64,000 nucleotides of DNA from Metridium senile. Its lineage: Eukaryota; Cnidaria; Anthozoa; Actiniaria; Metridiidae. The stretch's first letter is position 1; the number at the start of each line of letters is the position of its first letter. The stretch is taken from the NCBI GenBank assembly GCA_949775045.1, contig OX459098.1, positions 74,501-138,500 of the forward strand, written 5' to 3'. The translations under genes and the position numbers were made by a program. Below, in pieces: positions 26,001-41,000 of this stretch. The notes below the pieces were generated by a model. That model ran no database searches, was not told the origin of the DNA, and saw nothing but the letters and a program-made list of their open reading frames with translations.

Positions 26001-29000
26001 TCATACTTGGAGAACAAACAGGACGAAAATCTGACCCCAATGAAGTGGCTACGTCAATGAGAAAGGCCCGCAACAAAGACGGAGCTTTCTTATTCCAATC
26101 TGATAGTTACCTGACATCTAAACAGATTGCAGGCTTCTTTTCACGTTTATCTTCAAAGAAAACTCTTCCATCCAGAACCCCTGTTTCAGAAACCGATGAT
26201 GACGATGAAACTGACGACTTCCTATCACTAACTCAAGAGCAAGCACTAGACAACATCCGCCAAGAAGTTATCAATGAGTTGGGTATCAAACATCCCATTG
26301 TATACGACGCATATAACATTTGTGAAATGGCCAATACGTCGAAGCTTAATAAATTTTCTATATCTATGCTTCAAGATATCTGCAATCACTATGAACTAGA
26401 CATTTCAACTGTAAAGCAACACCGAAAGAAACCTTATATTGACATGTTGACAGATTTGGTCAAGTCATGCACTTGTCAATGCTAAACAATGTTCCTAAAA
26501 ATACACAGAAACACTTTTGCCATTGAAAACCTATGAACATTACTAGTGCAAAAGAAAATTCCGTTATTTCTGCAAGTGTAATGTTGAAAATTACGCTCTT
26601 TACTGTAAGTTGGAAGCGCCCGCGTCAACAAAGCCATCAATCAACGTTAAAATTAAACAAGAAACATGCTTGATTAAAAATGAAAAAAAAAAGAAGCGAG
26701 ACAAATAAAAACATTGAACACTTGACAAATAGAACAAGAAAATCAACAAAGCGAAGGGCGGGAAATGTACAACTGAAATTTGATGCCATGTGATGGGCTC
26801 CCTGTGTCAAACGAAATAGATACATAATTCGTATGTTTATCTCTACAAAACGTGTTTGATTAAAAACGAAAAAAAAAAGCGAGAGAAATAAAAACACTGA
26901 ACACTTGACAAATAGAACAAGAAAATCAACAAAGCGAAGGGCGGGAAATGTGCAACTGAAATTTGATGCCATGTGATGGGCTCCCTGTGTCAAACGAAAT
27001 AGCGACATAATTCGTATCCATTATGGTTGTCGATGTTTATCTCTACAAAACATTCTGAAATTGCCGCTTTCTACATACACCAGGTAATAATTCTATCCAA
27101 TCTAATATTCTTAAGTAATTTAGAGCATGGAAAGAAACATTTTGTGGTCTAAATCGAGAATTGTGAATTGTACAATGACATCTCTTGTGTAATCCGTTAA
27201 AGTCAAATTTAAGTAAATTAACACAACATTTGGGCTTCGTATCATAACACACACTCATTTGCCCAAAGATTTCTTACCACGGGCTGAAAGCGTATTACTT
27301 CAGCAATTAATCGGCCAAGTTTCAAGTGATTTAAATTTTAGGCGAATTCGCAATTGGAGTTTTTACAAGGCATACTTTTAACGACTCTAAATATACGTCA
27401 AACAAATATAATTATCAAAAATAGTCACAATTGTACAATTGACTTGAAATTCACGCTAGTGGTAGAGAAAGGATAGTACAACAAGTATTTAAAGTATTTG
27501 TGTATCTGGCATTCCCAGGTTTTGAGTAAATCAGTCGTAAAGTTAGATCAAAATTGACCGCCCAAATTGGTTTTTCTGAGGCTGTTCATAAAAATACGTT
27601 TTTCTCCACTTTGAAGCATTATTTAATCAAACCAAGTATACAGCGATTATTACGATACTTTACCCTACCTATGAGCAAAATATGAACCAAATCGAATTTT
27701 GAAGGTTTGCCACGAATTGTAAATTTTGTTCGATTCTTAGGGAAGGACGCTCTTAATAGTATATTGTATATAATTATATATGTTTATGTAAATCTTGTAA
27801 ATATCATGGTGAAAAAAATAAATTGAATCTTGAATTTTGAATACGACTGTAAGCTTACATGATTATTTAGTGACTGCATCACTTTATGACGTTCGATGTC
27901 AAATAACCATAATTTTTTCTTGAGCGCTCCCATGTTAAAAAACGATCATAACACAAGTTTCATAAGCAAATAAAGAATGAAGGTCACCGTGCTCATTTTG
28001 TAGTAGGATAATCTCAAAGTGCAGTCTTTTTCTTGTCAAAAATAGCTTGTGCGTAATACAAACAATTAGTGTGAAAAAGTCCCTTTTGGTAAAAAAGTGG
28101 ATTGCCAACAGGTGTACTGAATACAAAAGAAATTCTCATATGCGATCAAGCTTTAGGCTGTGCAATGAACAGAGCTAAGCTATTAATTGCGATAAAGTTA
28201 GAACTAACCCGTGATAAATAGGTCTTGAATGCTTCTTCCATCAAACTAATGATTTTACTGTTTAACTCCAACTGATGATTAGTGTAGTCCTGATAGAAAA
28301 AAGTAATGATGATAATAACAATGAGAATGACAGTGATGACGTCAATTATAGTGATGATGATGACAGTGATGACGACGATTATAGTGATGATGATGACGAC
28401 GATTATAGTGATGATGATGACAGTGATGACGACGATTATAGTGATGATGATGACAGTGATGACAACGATTATAGTGATGATGATGACAGTGATGATGACA
28501 GTGATGACGACGATTATAGTGATGATGATGACAGTGATGATGACAGTGATGACGTCGATTATAGTGATGAGAGATTGTAATGGTGAACCATCTTTCAAGC
28601 CAAGCAGCTTTAATATTATATGCAGTTGTCCTAAAAAGCCTCGCTTTGTCCTATGGTGGTTTTGTGTTATTAACTAGTTAGTAGGACTGTCCACAAGTTG
28701 CTTGGCAACTTTTGGGAAACTTTTCCAATTTCGTGCAACTTTTTCACTTTCGAGCAACTGTTGCTCTTTTTTTAATTTTGACATGAATTTAACCAATTAA
28801 CTGCCCCAATAAGAAAAAATATGTTTTTTTTACTCCAATGATTCAAATACTGTTTGACAATAGGCGTTACAGTATTTGAATACACTTTGTGAAGCAGTGG
28901 TCTTCCTGTGGTAATTTGTAAATACGATCCAGGTGGTCAGCGGTTCTAAAATCAAAACAAATTTTTCTGCAAATACCAAGAAAATATTCTAAATTTATGT

Positions 29001-32000
29001 TAACACGTTATATTATTAAACTGATGGAATTCTATGCTATGAAATCATCATATTGATAAGAAACGTCAAACATTTTCGAGCAACTTTTGAGCAACTTTTA
29101 AGCAACTTTTTGTTTCTTTGAGCAACTTTTGAGCAACTTTTAAGCAACTTTTTGTTTCTTTGAGCAACTTTTGAGCAACTTTTAAGCAACTTTTTGTTTT
29201 TTTGAGCAACTTTTTGGGAAATTATGAGCAACGTTTTTGACTTTTTGGAGCAACTTGTGGACAGCCCTACTAGTGAGGCTTGCTGTGCACTATGAATAGC
29301 TCGTTTGTGAGAAAGGTCTACCCCATGCATTCTTACCTTTTGTATCTGGTCGAACTGTGAGAGTAAAACATACTGCTTTGGTGGAAGTCTTTCTTCAAAG
29401 TGAGTTTTGAAGACAGGAAGATGAAGAGCAATAACCTGAAGACATCTTGCTGCTAGGGCTACATATTAAACAACATGGGTGTGCCATTAGCACATGGTAA
29501 AGGGTGTGGCTAGGGCTACACAATAAACAACATGGGTGTGGCATAAGCACATGGTAAAGTGTGTCAGTAGCACATTGCATTTTTACAAATTTTTTTTACA
29601 AAACTCAGTAATTTCAAACAATAATATACAAACCTAAGTGTTTGACTGTAATAGTTTTAAGACCAACTAGTTGTAAGGCACCAGCTCCCAACACTAGCTG
29701 ACATGTACGAGAATTGAACATCTACAACAAAAACAACAGATACTTATTCAACAGCTGCCATAGGAAAAAAGGTCAGATTTCAATTCACAATTCATCACTA
29801 ATTGTAGGTAAATTAGACAAAAACTAGAGATAAAACTGGTGGCATTTCTAAAGTTTGTTGACGTATCGTGTTACCTTAAGTATTTCAAAGAGTTTGTTCA
29901 TGATATCAGTGACCAGCATTGGAGTGTCATCTACACACTGACAGTATTCAACAACCATCTTGAGTAGTAATAGTACAGTACTGTAAATACAACACACACA
30001 TGACTAAAGCATGAACACACTGACAGTATTGAACAGCCATCTTGAGTAGTAATAGTACAGTACTGTAAATACAACACACACATGACTAAAACATGAACAC
30101 ACTGACAGTATTCAACAACCATCTTGAGTAGTAATAGTACAGTACTGTAAATACAACACACACATGACTAAAACATGAACACACTGACAGTATTCAACAT
30201 CCATCCTGAGTCAGTACTGTAAATACAACACACAAATGACTGAAGCACACCATGGAATGACATTATTTTATGGTAATATCTATCCAGATATTGAAGTTAA
30301 TGTAGTGTTTAACATACCCTACTACAACAAACTTCTCTCCATTGATGATCAGAACTGAAGATGTAGATGTCTTGACTTCTGACAGTCCTGTGAATCAATT
30401 CTATTATCAGGCAAGCATAGATACTATCAAATACAATAGTGTATATACTTTATAGTATGTTATTACTAAATAAAACATCTAGTATACTAGTTCTTTCACA
30501 TTTGACTAACATTTACAACAAATTTAGATAAAAGTAAATGTTTTTGAAAAAAGTTAAAGCTTAGGCAAATAAAGAAGATTGTGTATCTTGCACAGTCATT
30601 GAAACAAGGAAGCGAGGTCACTGAGAATCCAACTAGGGACCTCTTGCACTGCAGTCCACAAACAAGCTAGGGAACTGTGCCATCCTTGATTGAATGCGTA
30701 GAGTACTTACCAAGAGAGAATTTGGGTTCTTTTCCTCTTGGATTAATTCCTATAAATCATTGTTATACACAACATTAAGTACAGTTAATCTCATGTCCAA
30801 GAAGTAATTTTCGTCAGAGATGACATTTTCAACAACTGAAGATAAATGCATGAAAGTCTGCATGTAAACAATGCACAAAAGAGTGCATTAATATTAGTGA
30901 TGTAATAGATGCAGGATGCTAATTTAATTGAAGTAAAATCACAGTAAGGATGGCATGTTTTCATCTAACATAAAATACAGCCAACACCATGTTTAACTCA
31001 GACACAAAACTAACCGTTTAAAAGTGCATCTACTAGTTTTTGAAATTCTGCAGGAACATCAGCCTGTTTCCATCTTTCGTTATCTAAAATTAAACTAAAG
31101 ACAGACATAAATCAATAAATCTACTTGGAAAGAACCAAAGGACATAGGTGGGAAGGGAGGGAGGGTAGGGTAGGGAAAGAAGATAACTTAAGGAGATGAA
31201 AGGGAATGGACAAAAAAGGAAGGAAAGAGCTACATATTAAACAGAAGTAAAGGAAAAAGAAAGTAATGGGAGCCCATTCTCTTACCCAGACCCTTCTCAG
31301 CTTCACTGATCAAAGGCTCTGGTCGGCCTTAAATCCAGCGTCAATATGATTGGTTGAAATAATTACATGCGCAATCAGTGATAATTATACACACCTTCTA
31401 CGCAACGATTTTGTTTTGATGTTGCTAGAGACAACTGTCTACTAGCTAGAAATGTACCTTTGGAAGCATTTACTTGGTTTCAGACTAGATTTATCGATGA
31501 GGCCGTCACATTCGGAAAAAAATAATAATAATTGGGGAAATTTGCTATCCATGAGTTGGTAAATGCGGTCGTTATAAATCTCAGTCTAGTTTTTAAAAGA
31601 GTTCTGAGAGCTGAGACATTTCAACAGCAGACAACTGATAACCGTTGGGTCCGTGGGAATGTCTGAGAACAGAAAGACTATAAGCAGATAACAAACTCTC
31701 CAATTTATTTACTTTCTTCGAGCACTTGACATAACTATAACCATAACCACAATTTGTTTATCTTTAGGCTCAAATTTTACGTTTAGTTTGGGTTAACGCA
31801 TCAGCAACAATTAACTTGAAATTTCCCATTTTTTTACTGGAATTCAAAGTTAGAAAATATTGAAAATTTATAAAAAATATCTGACGACCCAGATTCTGGG
31901 TCTTCCGGTTTGTGTTCAGTGAAGCTGAGAAGGGTCTGGGTTAGAGAATGATGGGAGCCTGGATGATGGCATAAGAGTATGGGAGAATAAAAAGGGAAAA

Positions 32001-35000
32001 TGACAGACCAGAACAGAAGAAAAGGAATTTAAACAATAGAAGGGAACAATGAGGAAGGGGAAGTCACAGGAGGATTGGGAGGGAAAGGAAGGGAGGATAC
32101 ATGATTGTTTCCAATAATTATCAACAGCAAGTTTACCCTAATTTATTTCTCCTTTCTTCATGAAATCGTTCAACAAATTTCTTGGCTTGTGACAATAAAG
32201 TAGCACGCAAACTGTGACTTTGTCGACCACAGATCCCTTCACAGTCAATAACATAACCCTCGACCATTCTTGTTAATGTTACAAACTCTACTGACGTCAA
32301 ACTATCCAGATAACCAGCCTGAACATAAATTACAACAATAAAAAACAAATGATGAGAAAGTATAATGATCTGTGGGTAGTAGATCAGATTCTGGCGAGCC
32401 ACACTTATGTGGGTTTGATGTGCACAATTGCATTGTGTTGTTGGACAAGACATTTTACTCTTCTTAGTGCCTTGATAGGGTCTCGTCTAATCCTGTATAC
32501 AGTGGACATTAAAGATCCTGTTGTCCTTTTTCTAGCACAAAAATATTTTCTCCATGTATCCTGATTGTAACGTACATGGTTTAATGTGTCCTGTAATAAA
32601 ACAGTGTGTCTTCCACATGTATAGCTCAATAAACATGTAAAACTATCATGACGTGAACTGCATAGCAGCGATATGCACCTCAATAAAGCAGTATGACAAG
32701 TTATACACATTGATCAATGACATGTAAAACTCAAGATGTACTTTCTCAGGTCCTGCGATCCCTGTACCCCATTGATCATTTTGTTTATTAAATATTATAA
32801 TTAACTACTAGTGCACATAACTAACCTTTGCTCTTATGTTGATCAATTTTGCACATCGTACTTGAGCCATCTCACAGGCTGCACACAGCAGTTCTTTGCT
32901 TTCTTGGGAAATCTTATTGAACTCACTTTGAGTGATAAGCACATCCACATCACTGAATAAAATCAAGAGACCATTCAAATATGTTTTATAGTACTTGATG
33001 GTTCTTAAAAACAGTTGTTGCAGCCAAAGCTACATCATTACCACGTTAACATCATTACAAGAATAGAATACTATGAATACCACGTTAACATCATTACAAG
33101 AATAGAATACTATCATTACCATGTTAACATCATTACAAGAATAGAATACTATGATTACCACGTTAACATCATTACAAGGAATAGAATACTATCATTACCA
33201 CGTTAACATCATTACAAGAATAGAATACTATGAATACCACGTTAACATCATTACAAGAATAGAATACTATCATTACCACGTTAACATCATTACAAGAATA
33301 GAATACTATCATTACCACGCTAACATCATTACAAGAATAGAATACTATCATTACCACGTTAACATCATTACAAGGAATAGAATACTATCATTACCACGTT
33401 AACATCATTACAAGAATAGAATACTATCATTACCACGTTAACATCATTACAAGAATAGAATACTATCATTACCACGTTAACATCATTACAAGGAATAGAA
33501 TACTATCATTACCACGTTAACATCATTACAAGAATAGAATACTATCATTACCACGTTAACATCATTACAAGAATAGAATACTATCATTACCACGTTAACA
33601 TCATTACAAGAATAGAATACTATCATTACCATGTTAACATCATTACAAGGAATAGAATACTATCATTACCACGTTAACATCATTACAAGAATAGAATACT
33701 ATCATTACCATGTTAACATCATTACAAGAATAGAATACTATCATTACCATGTTAACATCATTACAAGAATAGAATACTATCATTACCATGTTAACATCAT
33801 TACAAGAATTGAATACTAATGATTACCACGTTAACATCATTACAAGAATACAATACTATCATTACCACGCTAACATCATTACAAGAATACAATACTATCA
33901 TTACCACGTTAACATCATTACAAGAATAGAATACTATCATTACCACGTTAACATCATTACAAGAATAGAATACTATCATTACCACGCTAACATCATTACA
34001 AGAATAGAATACTATCATTACCACGTTAACATCATTACAAGAATACAATACTATCATTACCACGTTAACATCATTACAAGAATAGAATACTATCATTATC
34101 ACGTTAACATCATTACAAGAATAGAATACTATGATTACCACGTTAACATCATTACAAGAATAGAATACTATCATTACCATGTTAACATCATTACAAGAAT
34201 AGAATACTATCATTACCACGTTAACATCATTACAAGGAAACCACGTTAACATCATTACAAGAATACAATACTATCATTACCACGTTAACATCATTACAAG
34301 AATAGAATACTATCATTACCACGTTAACATCATTACAAGAATAGAATACTATCATTACCACGCTAACATCATTACAAGGAATAGAATACTATCATTACCA
34401 CGTTAACATCATTACAAGAATAGAATACTATCATTACCATGTTAACATCATTACAAGAATAGAATACTATCATTACCACGTTAACATCATTACAAGAATT
34501 GAATACTATCATTACCATGTTAACATCATTACAAGAATACAATACTATCATTACCACGTTAACATCATTACAAGAATAGAATACTATCATTACCATGTTA
34601 ACATCATTACAAGAATAGAATACTATCATTACCACGTTAACATCATTACAAGAATAGAATACTATTATTACCACGCTAACATCATTACAAGAATAGAATA
34701 CTATCATTACCACGTTAATATCATTACAAGAATAGAATACTATGATTACCACGTTAACATCATTACAAGAATAGAATACTATCATTACCATGTTAACATC
34801 ATTACAAGAATAGAATACTATCATTACCACGTTAACATCATTACAAGGAAACCACGTTAACATCATTACAAGAATACAATACTATCATTACCACGTTAAC
34901 ATCATTACAAGAATAGAATACTATCATTACCACGCTAACATCATTACAAGAATAGAATACTATCATTACCACGTTAACATCATTACAAGAATAGAATACT

Positions 35001-38000
35001 ATCATTACCATGTTAACATCATTACAAGAATAGAATACTATCATTACCACGTTAACATCATTACAAGAATAGAATACTATCATTACCACGTTAACATCAT
35101 TACAAGAATAGAATACTATCATTACCATGTTAACATCATTACAAGAATAGAATACTATCATTACCACGTTAACATCATTGCAAGGAATAGAATACTATCA
35201 TTACCACGTTAACATCATTACAAGGAATAGAATACTATCATTACCATGTTAACATCATTACAAGAATAGAATACTATCATTACCACGTTAACATCATTAC
35301 AAGAATTGAATACTAATGATTACCACGTTAACATCATTACAAGAATACAATACTATCATTACCACGTTAACATCATTACAAGAATACAATACTATCATTA
35401 CCACGTTAACATCATTACAAGAATGGAATACTATCATTACCAACGTTAACATCATTACAAGAATTGAATACTATCATTACCACGTTAACATCATTACAAG
35501 AATAGAATACTATCATTACCACGTTAACATCATTACAAGAATACAATACTATCATTACCACGCTAACATCATTACAAGAATAGAATACTATCATTACCAC
35601 GTTAACATCATTACAAGAATAGAATACTATCATTACCACGTTAACATAATTACAAGTTAGAATAGAATACTATCATTACCACGCTAACATCATTACAAGA
35701 ATACAATACTATCATTACCACGTTAACATAATTACAAGAATAGAATACTATCATTATCACGTTAACATCATTACAAGAATAGAATACTAATGATTACCAC
35801 GTTAACATCATTAGAAGAATTGAATACTATCATTACCATGTTAACTGTAAATTCTCTGCTTCTTCTCTAATGTTTTCTATTACAAAGTCTTCTGGCTCTT
35901 GTTGAGCACTTGAACAGCAATTACCAGCAGCAATAGACAGTACTCCCACAATGCTTTTGTGTAATATTTTCATTCTTTGTAAGATCTCTAGTGCAGCATT
36001 GAAGACTTTCTCTAGTATATGTAACCATTGTTGGTAGTCAAGGCCTTTCATGATATCAGCTATTGTATGGCTGACAACACAGATTGATATCATGTTAACA
36101 ATTCAATAAATACATTTAAAAAATTCATGAATAATTAATGAGACATTTTCAAAAGAAATCATGGCCATGACGAGTGTTGTAAATCTGATACAACACTAGT
36201 GTTGTATATCCTGATTTGCATAAGTTTTAACTGGTAATTTTACGGCAAAATTTATTTTAATCTTGAAAATTTTGGTAAAATATGAAGGAGCTAACCTAGA
36301 CATTTTTTAAGTAGTTTACAACATTCGCGTCCGTGTTGTATCGGCGATACAATCGCGCGCCTTCGGCTTGCGATTGTATCTGCCGATACAACACGGCCGC
36401 TCATGTTGTAAACACTACAAATACATTAGATAATTAATACTACACATCAATGTAAATAAAATAGATAATACTAAACATGAATGTAACTACATTAGTCTTT
36501 TTAGATAATTAATACTACACATCAATGTAAATACATTACACAGTTAATACTACACATCAATGTAACTACAATAGATAATACTACACATCAATGTAAATAC
36601 ATTAGATAATTAATACTACACATCAATGTAAATACATTAGATAATACTACACATGAATGTAACTACATTAGATAATTAATACTACACATCAATGTAAATA
36701 CATTAGATAATACTACACATCAATGTAAATACCATAGATAATACTACACATCAATGTAAATACCATAGATAATACTACACATCAATGTAAATACATTAGA
36801 TAATACTACACATCAATGTAAATACATTAGATAATACTACACATCAATGTAATTAACTAAGATAATTAATACTACACATCAATGTAAATACCATAGATAA
36901 TACTACACATCAATGTAAATTATACATTAGATAATTAATACTACACTGTGTCAGTATAATATCTACCTTTCTTCTTCATCATCGGCTTGGTCTGCAACGG
37001 CTGTATAGACTGTCTAAAAGAACACCAGAAATCATTCTTAATATTTAATATTGACAGAATACAAATCAAATTGGATAAGAAAATATATAGTGAGCCAACA
37101 TTAGTGTTGGCAAAAGAATATATGTAGCACAAACTGTGGCTGATAAAATTAAACAACCTCTATAGTCAAAAGAACTGGCTTCATGTGAGCTTCAATGTGG
37201 CAAGATTGTTAAATATATAAAATGTAATGTGTAGAGAGAGACAGCAGACCCACATACAATCAGCCTGCTTCATCAAATAAACGATTATTATTATTGATTA
37301 TGACTTACTTGTTTTATGGTAGTTTTAATAGTTGAGTATGCCTCATCTCGGTAGAGATGAATAAACTGAAACTTATGTTTCCGTAGTAGACCAAACAAGA
37401 CGGACACTAAGCGATCCTGCATAGAAACAACAGAGAAAAGGGTTTGACAGTATTCTTGACAAATTGTTACATGCTTGTGTTTTACTGTTTGGTTTTAAAT
37501 GCCAGCCTTCTAGTGTATAGGGTAAGGCCCATAAACTTAATGTTGTGAGTGTACATTACCTCATCTATAAGATGTTTATCAGCTTCAATATCCTGTAATG
37601 GTCTGTTAAGGTTTGCCGTCAAGAATTCTATGAATTCAGCTTCCATCATCCTCTCTATTACTCTCTCCATCTCAGCCAGTTGTGAGCCAAGATGTCTACA
37701 CAAAACAAACACCACTCAATATTAACATACAAACATCATTAAAGGCCCAGTATCAACCGGGATGCTTTGCGTGCCTCGACGTTCACAAAGTTCACAATGC
37801 CTTCTCAATCCAAATAACCCTAAGTAATCATGCTAATATCTCAAAACATTTCACTGTATTTAAGTTCTCTATGTATATTTTACAACATCTGTGCCGGAAT
37901 ATTTTGTATATTTTCCGTAAATAGATGTAAATAACAAGTTTGATGTTTGAGTATGTTTGAGTAGATTAAAATCAACTCGGCCGCTTCGCAGGCATCTCAT

Positions 38001-41000
38001 TCCGATCCACGGACTAGCAGTTAAAATATGCCATAGAGCTGCTCAGACGAGACGATAATATACTATGGACATTAAAAATACTTATTAACTTTATATTTGG
38101 AGCTCAACTTTCTTAAACATATTTTTACTACAACGATTGCTTAATAATAACAAAGCGGACAAATCGAGTTGATCATTATCGTTACTTTGATAATACAACA
38201 GAAATACACATAACATACCATGCCCAATCCTTTATTATATTCACCGCATACTATTACACGATAGTTTTCTTCTCAGGGATGCATTTAAGGATATTCAGAA
38301 ACACTCAAAAGCTCAAAGGTTCGTCGAAAAAGTTCGCTACTTTCATGTCTGTTGATATGTGATATTTTTCGTATCTCCGTACGGCCATGGACTTTGAACT
38401 CACGTGGTTTTTGGCCAATTAGAGAGCGCCATTTAACAATAACGCTATTTCAAAACAAAAACAAACGGCCGCAAAGCATCCCGGTCGATACTGGGCCTTT
38501 AATGAGGATAATCATGGTCAATATTACTCTGTCATTATTATCATCACCACTATCATCATCACCACCACCATCATTACCACCACCACCACCATCACCACCA
38601 CCACCACCATCATTACCACCACCACCATCATCAGTGACCACTATCACCATCATCACCACCACCAGCATCATCATCACCAGCAGCATCATCACCATCACCA
38701 CCACCATTATCATCATCATCATTGCCATTATTGTCATGACCACTATCATCATCATCATCATCAACACCATTATCACCACCACCACCATCATCATCACCAT
38801 TTCAGCATTATTGTCACCACCACTATCATCATCACCACTATCACCATCATTATCACCATCATCATCACCATCATCATCACCATCATGTTAAATATAATTT
38901 TACCTAAAGCTCTGTATTCCTGCCAGTTCTTGTTGAAGAACTTCCTGTGTTGTACCAATAAGGTCCAGTGCACCAACAAAGTCTGATGTAGATAACAACA
39001 GTTGAATGGTGGGTTGTGTCTGATGGACTGTCGCCATAAGTTTCAACTGTACAAAAACATACAATTATAAGACAATATATACTTCATTATTTAATAATGT
39101 AAAATAACCCTTGTATGTGTAGCAGGAAACAAATTCACTGGACAGTACTGTACCTCATAATGTGCAAGTATAAGACTATATTTCACACATAATATTGTGT
39201 GTTGTATCTGTCCAACAACCAGGTTAATATTTATGTTGTATTATTATTATATTTATGAGTGTGCATTATAACTACATTATATTCAAAAATAATATATTAT
39301 GTGTTGTATCTGACCAGGTTAATATTTATGTTGAGTGTGCATTATAACTACATTATATTCACACATAATATATTATGTGTTGTATCTGACCAGGTTAATG
39401 TTTATGTTGAGGGTGCATTATAACTACATTATATTCAAACATAATATATTATGTGTTGTATCTGACCAGGTTAATATTTATGTTGAGTGTGCATTATAAC
39501 TACATTATATTCACACATAATATATTATGTGTTGTATCTGACCAGGTTAATATTTATGTTGAGTGTGCATTATAACTACATTATATTCACACATAATATA
39601 TTATGTGTTGTATCTGACCAGGTTAATGTTTATGTTGAGTGTGCATTATAACTACATTATATTCACACATAATATATTATGTGTTGTATCTGACCAGGTT
39701 AATGTTTATGTTGAGTGTGCATTATAACTACATTATATTCACACATAATATATTATGTGTTGTATCTGACCAGGTTAATATTTATGTTGAGTGTGCATTA
39801 TAACTACATTATATTCAAACATAATATATTATGTGTTGTATCTGACCAGGTTAATATTTATGTTGAGTGTGCATTATAACTAATTACCCATAATAACTAA
39901 TTACCTTCTCGTATACACTGGCATACTTTGACCGCAGGGAAGATATTCGTAACATTTCTAGATTACCAAAACACAGCACTTCAGAAACTTTCTTGACTTT
40001 TAACCTAGAGATGACAAAACGTGATGTTATAAAAATTGACTGTGATTGAAGATCTATCACAATATAATCATGTGAATGACATGGTGGCTGAATAGTCTGT
40101 GGATGTGATCCTGGATTGACAGCTCTGTGTTCAATTCATGGCCCGGAAAATCATGCACACTGATTGGTTCAATTATTTTAGACTATTTTTTTTTGCGATA
40201 ATCACTTGCAGCCTTTCACACATCATTTTTGTATTAGAAATAAAACTATAGTAGTTTTTTTTTTCTAAAACAAAAGACAAACTTTGTATAAGTTATACTA
40301 AAATAATTATTCTCCTCAGGTTTATTGATGCCAAATAACCTCAACTTTGCCTTTGTCATAATTCAACAATATTCATCTTGCTTTGGCAAATAATGGTACT
40401 TGAGTTAAGTCACCTTAGATGTTTAATTTCAGCGATGGTTTGTCCAACATGATCCTGTAGCTGGTCTTGTGATGCCATGGCACTAAAGAAGTCTTCTGAT
40501 CTCAGTGATATTTGATAGGCCAGGTTCATTTCTATTATGTCTAGATAGTGGGAAAGCTAAACAAACAACAGAAAAAAGTAAAACTTACTTCTGGGCAATT
40601 TATTATGACTTTATATTAATAACTATTATCTAATATAAAATTTTAATGTAGTCACACGACCACATCAGCTAGCCTGTGTATGTAAATAGTAAGAATAGAA
40701 GACTGACTAATTACCTTTTCTTGTAGTAGTTTAGCTGTGTTTCTGTGAGTTTGAATAAGACCAGCTCTATCCCGCTCAGCTTGAGAGGAATCAGCTACAA
40801 CCGATGACCATGGTAATACATCATTAAACGTATCTGGATCTTCAAGACTAAAGTTGGCATTCATAAAAACCTGCAATACAATAAATATAATGGTTTGTTT
40901 ATCTATGTTGTACAATGTTTTAATTTACACCTTTGAAATATAGAAAAATATCAATTACATCCATTCAAAAGTGAGAGCCAAATTCAAATTGTACATGGTT

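Larger units (their letters stand above)
20120..27756 (+). mobile_element. 7.6-kb DNA transposon with ~0.8-kb terminal inverted repeats
   Basis: The left arm, 20,120 to about 20,930, and the right arm, about 26,939-27,756, are inverted copies at high identity. Both begin TTAAGAG at their outer ends. The element is flanked by TAGTAT on both sides (20,114-20,119 and 27,757-27,762), a 6-bp target-site duplication. It carries a single spliced transposase gene on the plus strand and lies in VPS54 intron 21, opposite to that gene. The right side holds a tandem duplication of about 180 bp (26,680-27,045) including part of the arm. The superfamily is not certain: the long TIR, 6-bp duplication and zinc-finger-bearing transposase are distinctive. 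Confidence 0.9.

Noticed and set aside
20613..27258. Paired small ORFs at 20,613-20,822 (+) and 27,043-27,258 (-) with the same protein ending
   Set aside because: They are the two arms of the transposon's inverted repeat, not a duplicated gene.
28275..28677. Asp/Ser-rich acidic ORF and opposite Ile/Val ORF
   Set aside because: Simple GATGAC repeat in VPS54 intron 20; no splice logic or homology.
33015..35660. Long open frames (repeating YHYHVNIITRIE and MIVFYSCNDVNV) on both strands
   Set aside because: They arise because the 39-bp repeat unit is a multiple of three without stops; they lie inside a VPS54 intron.
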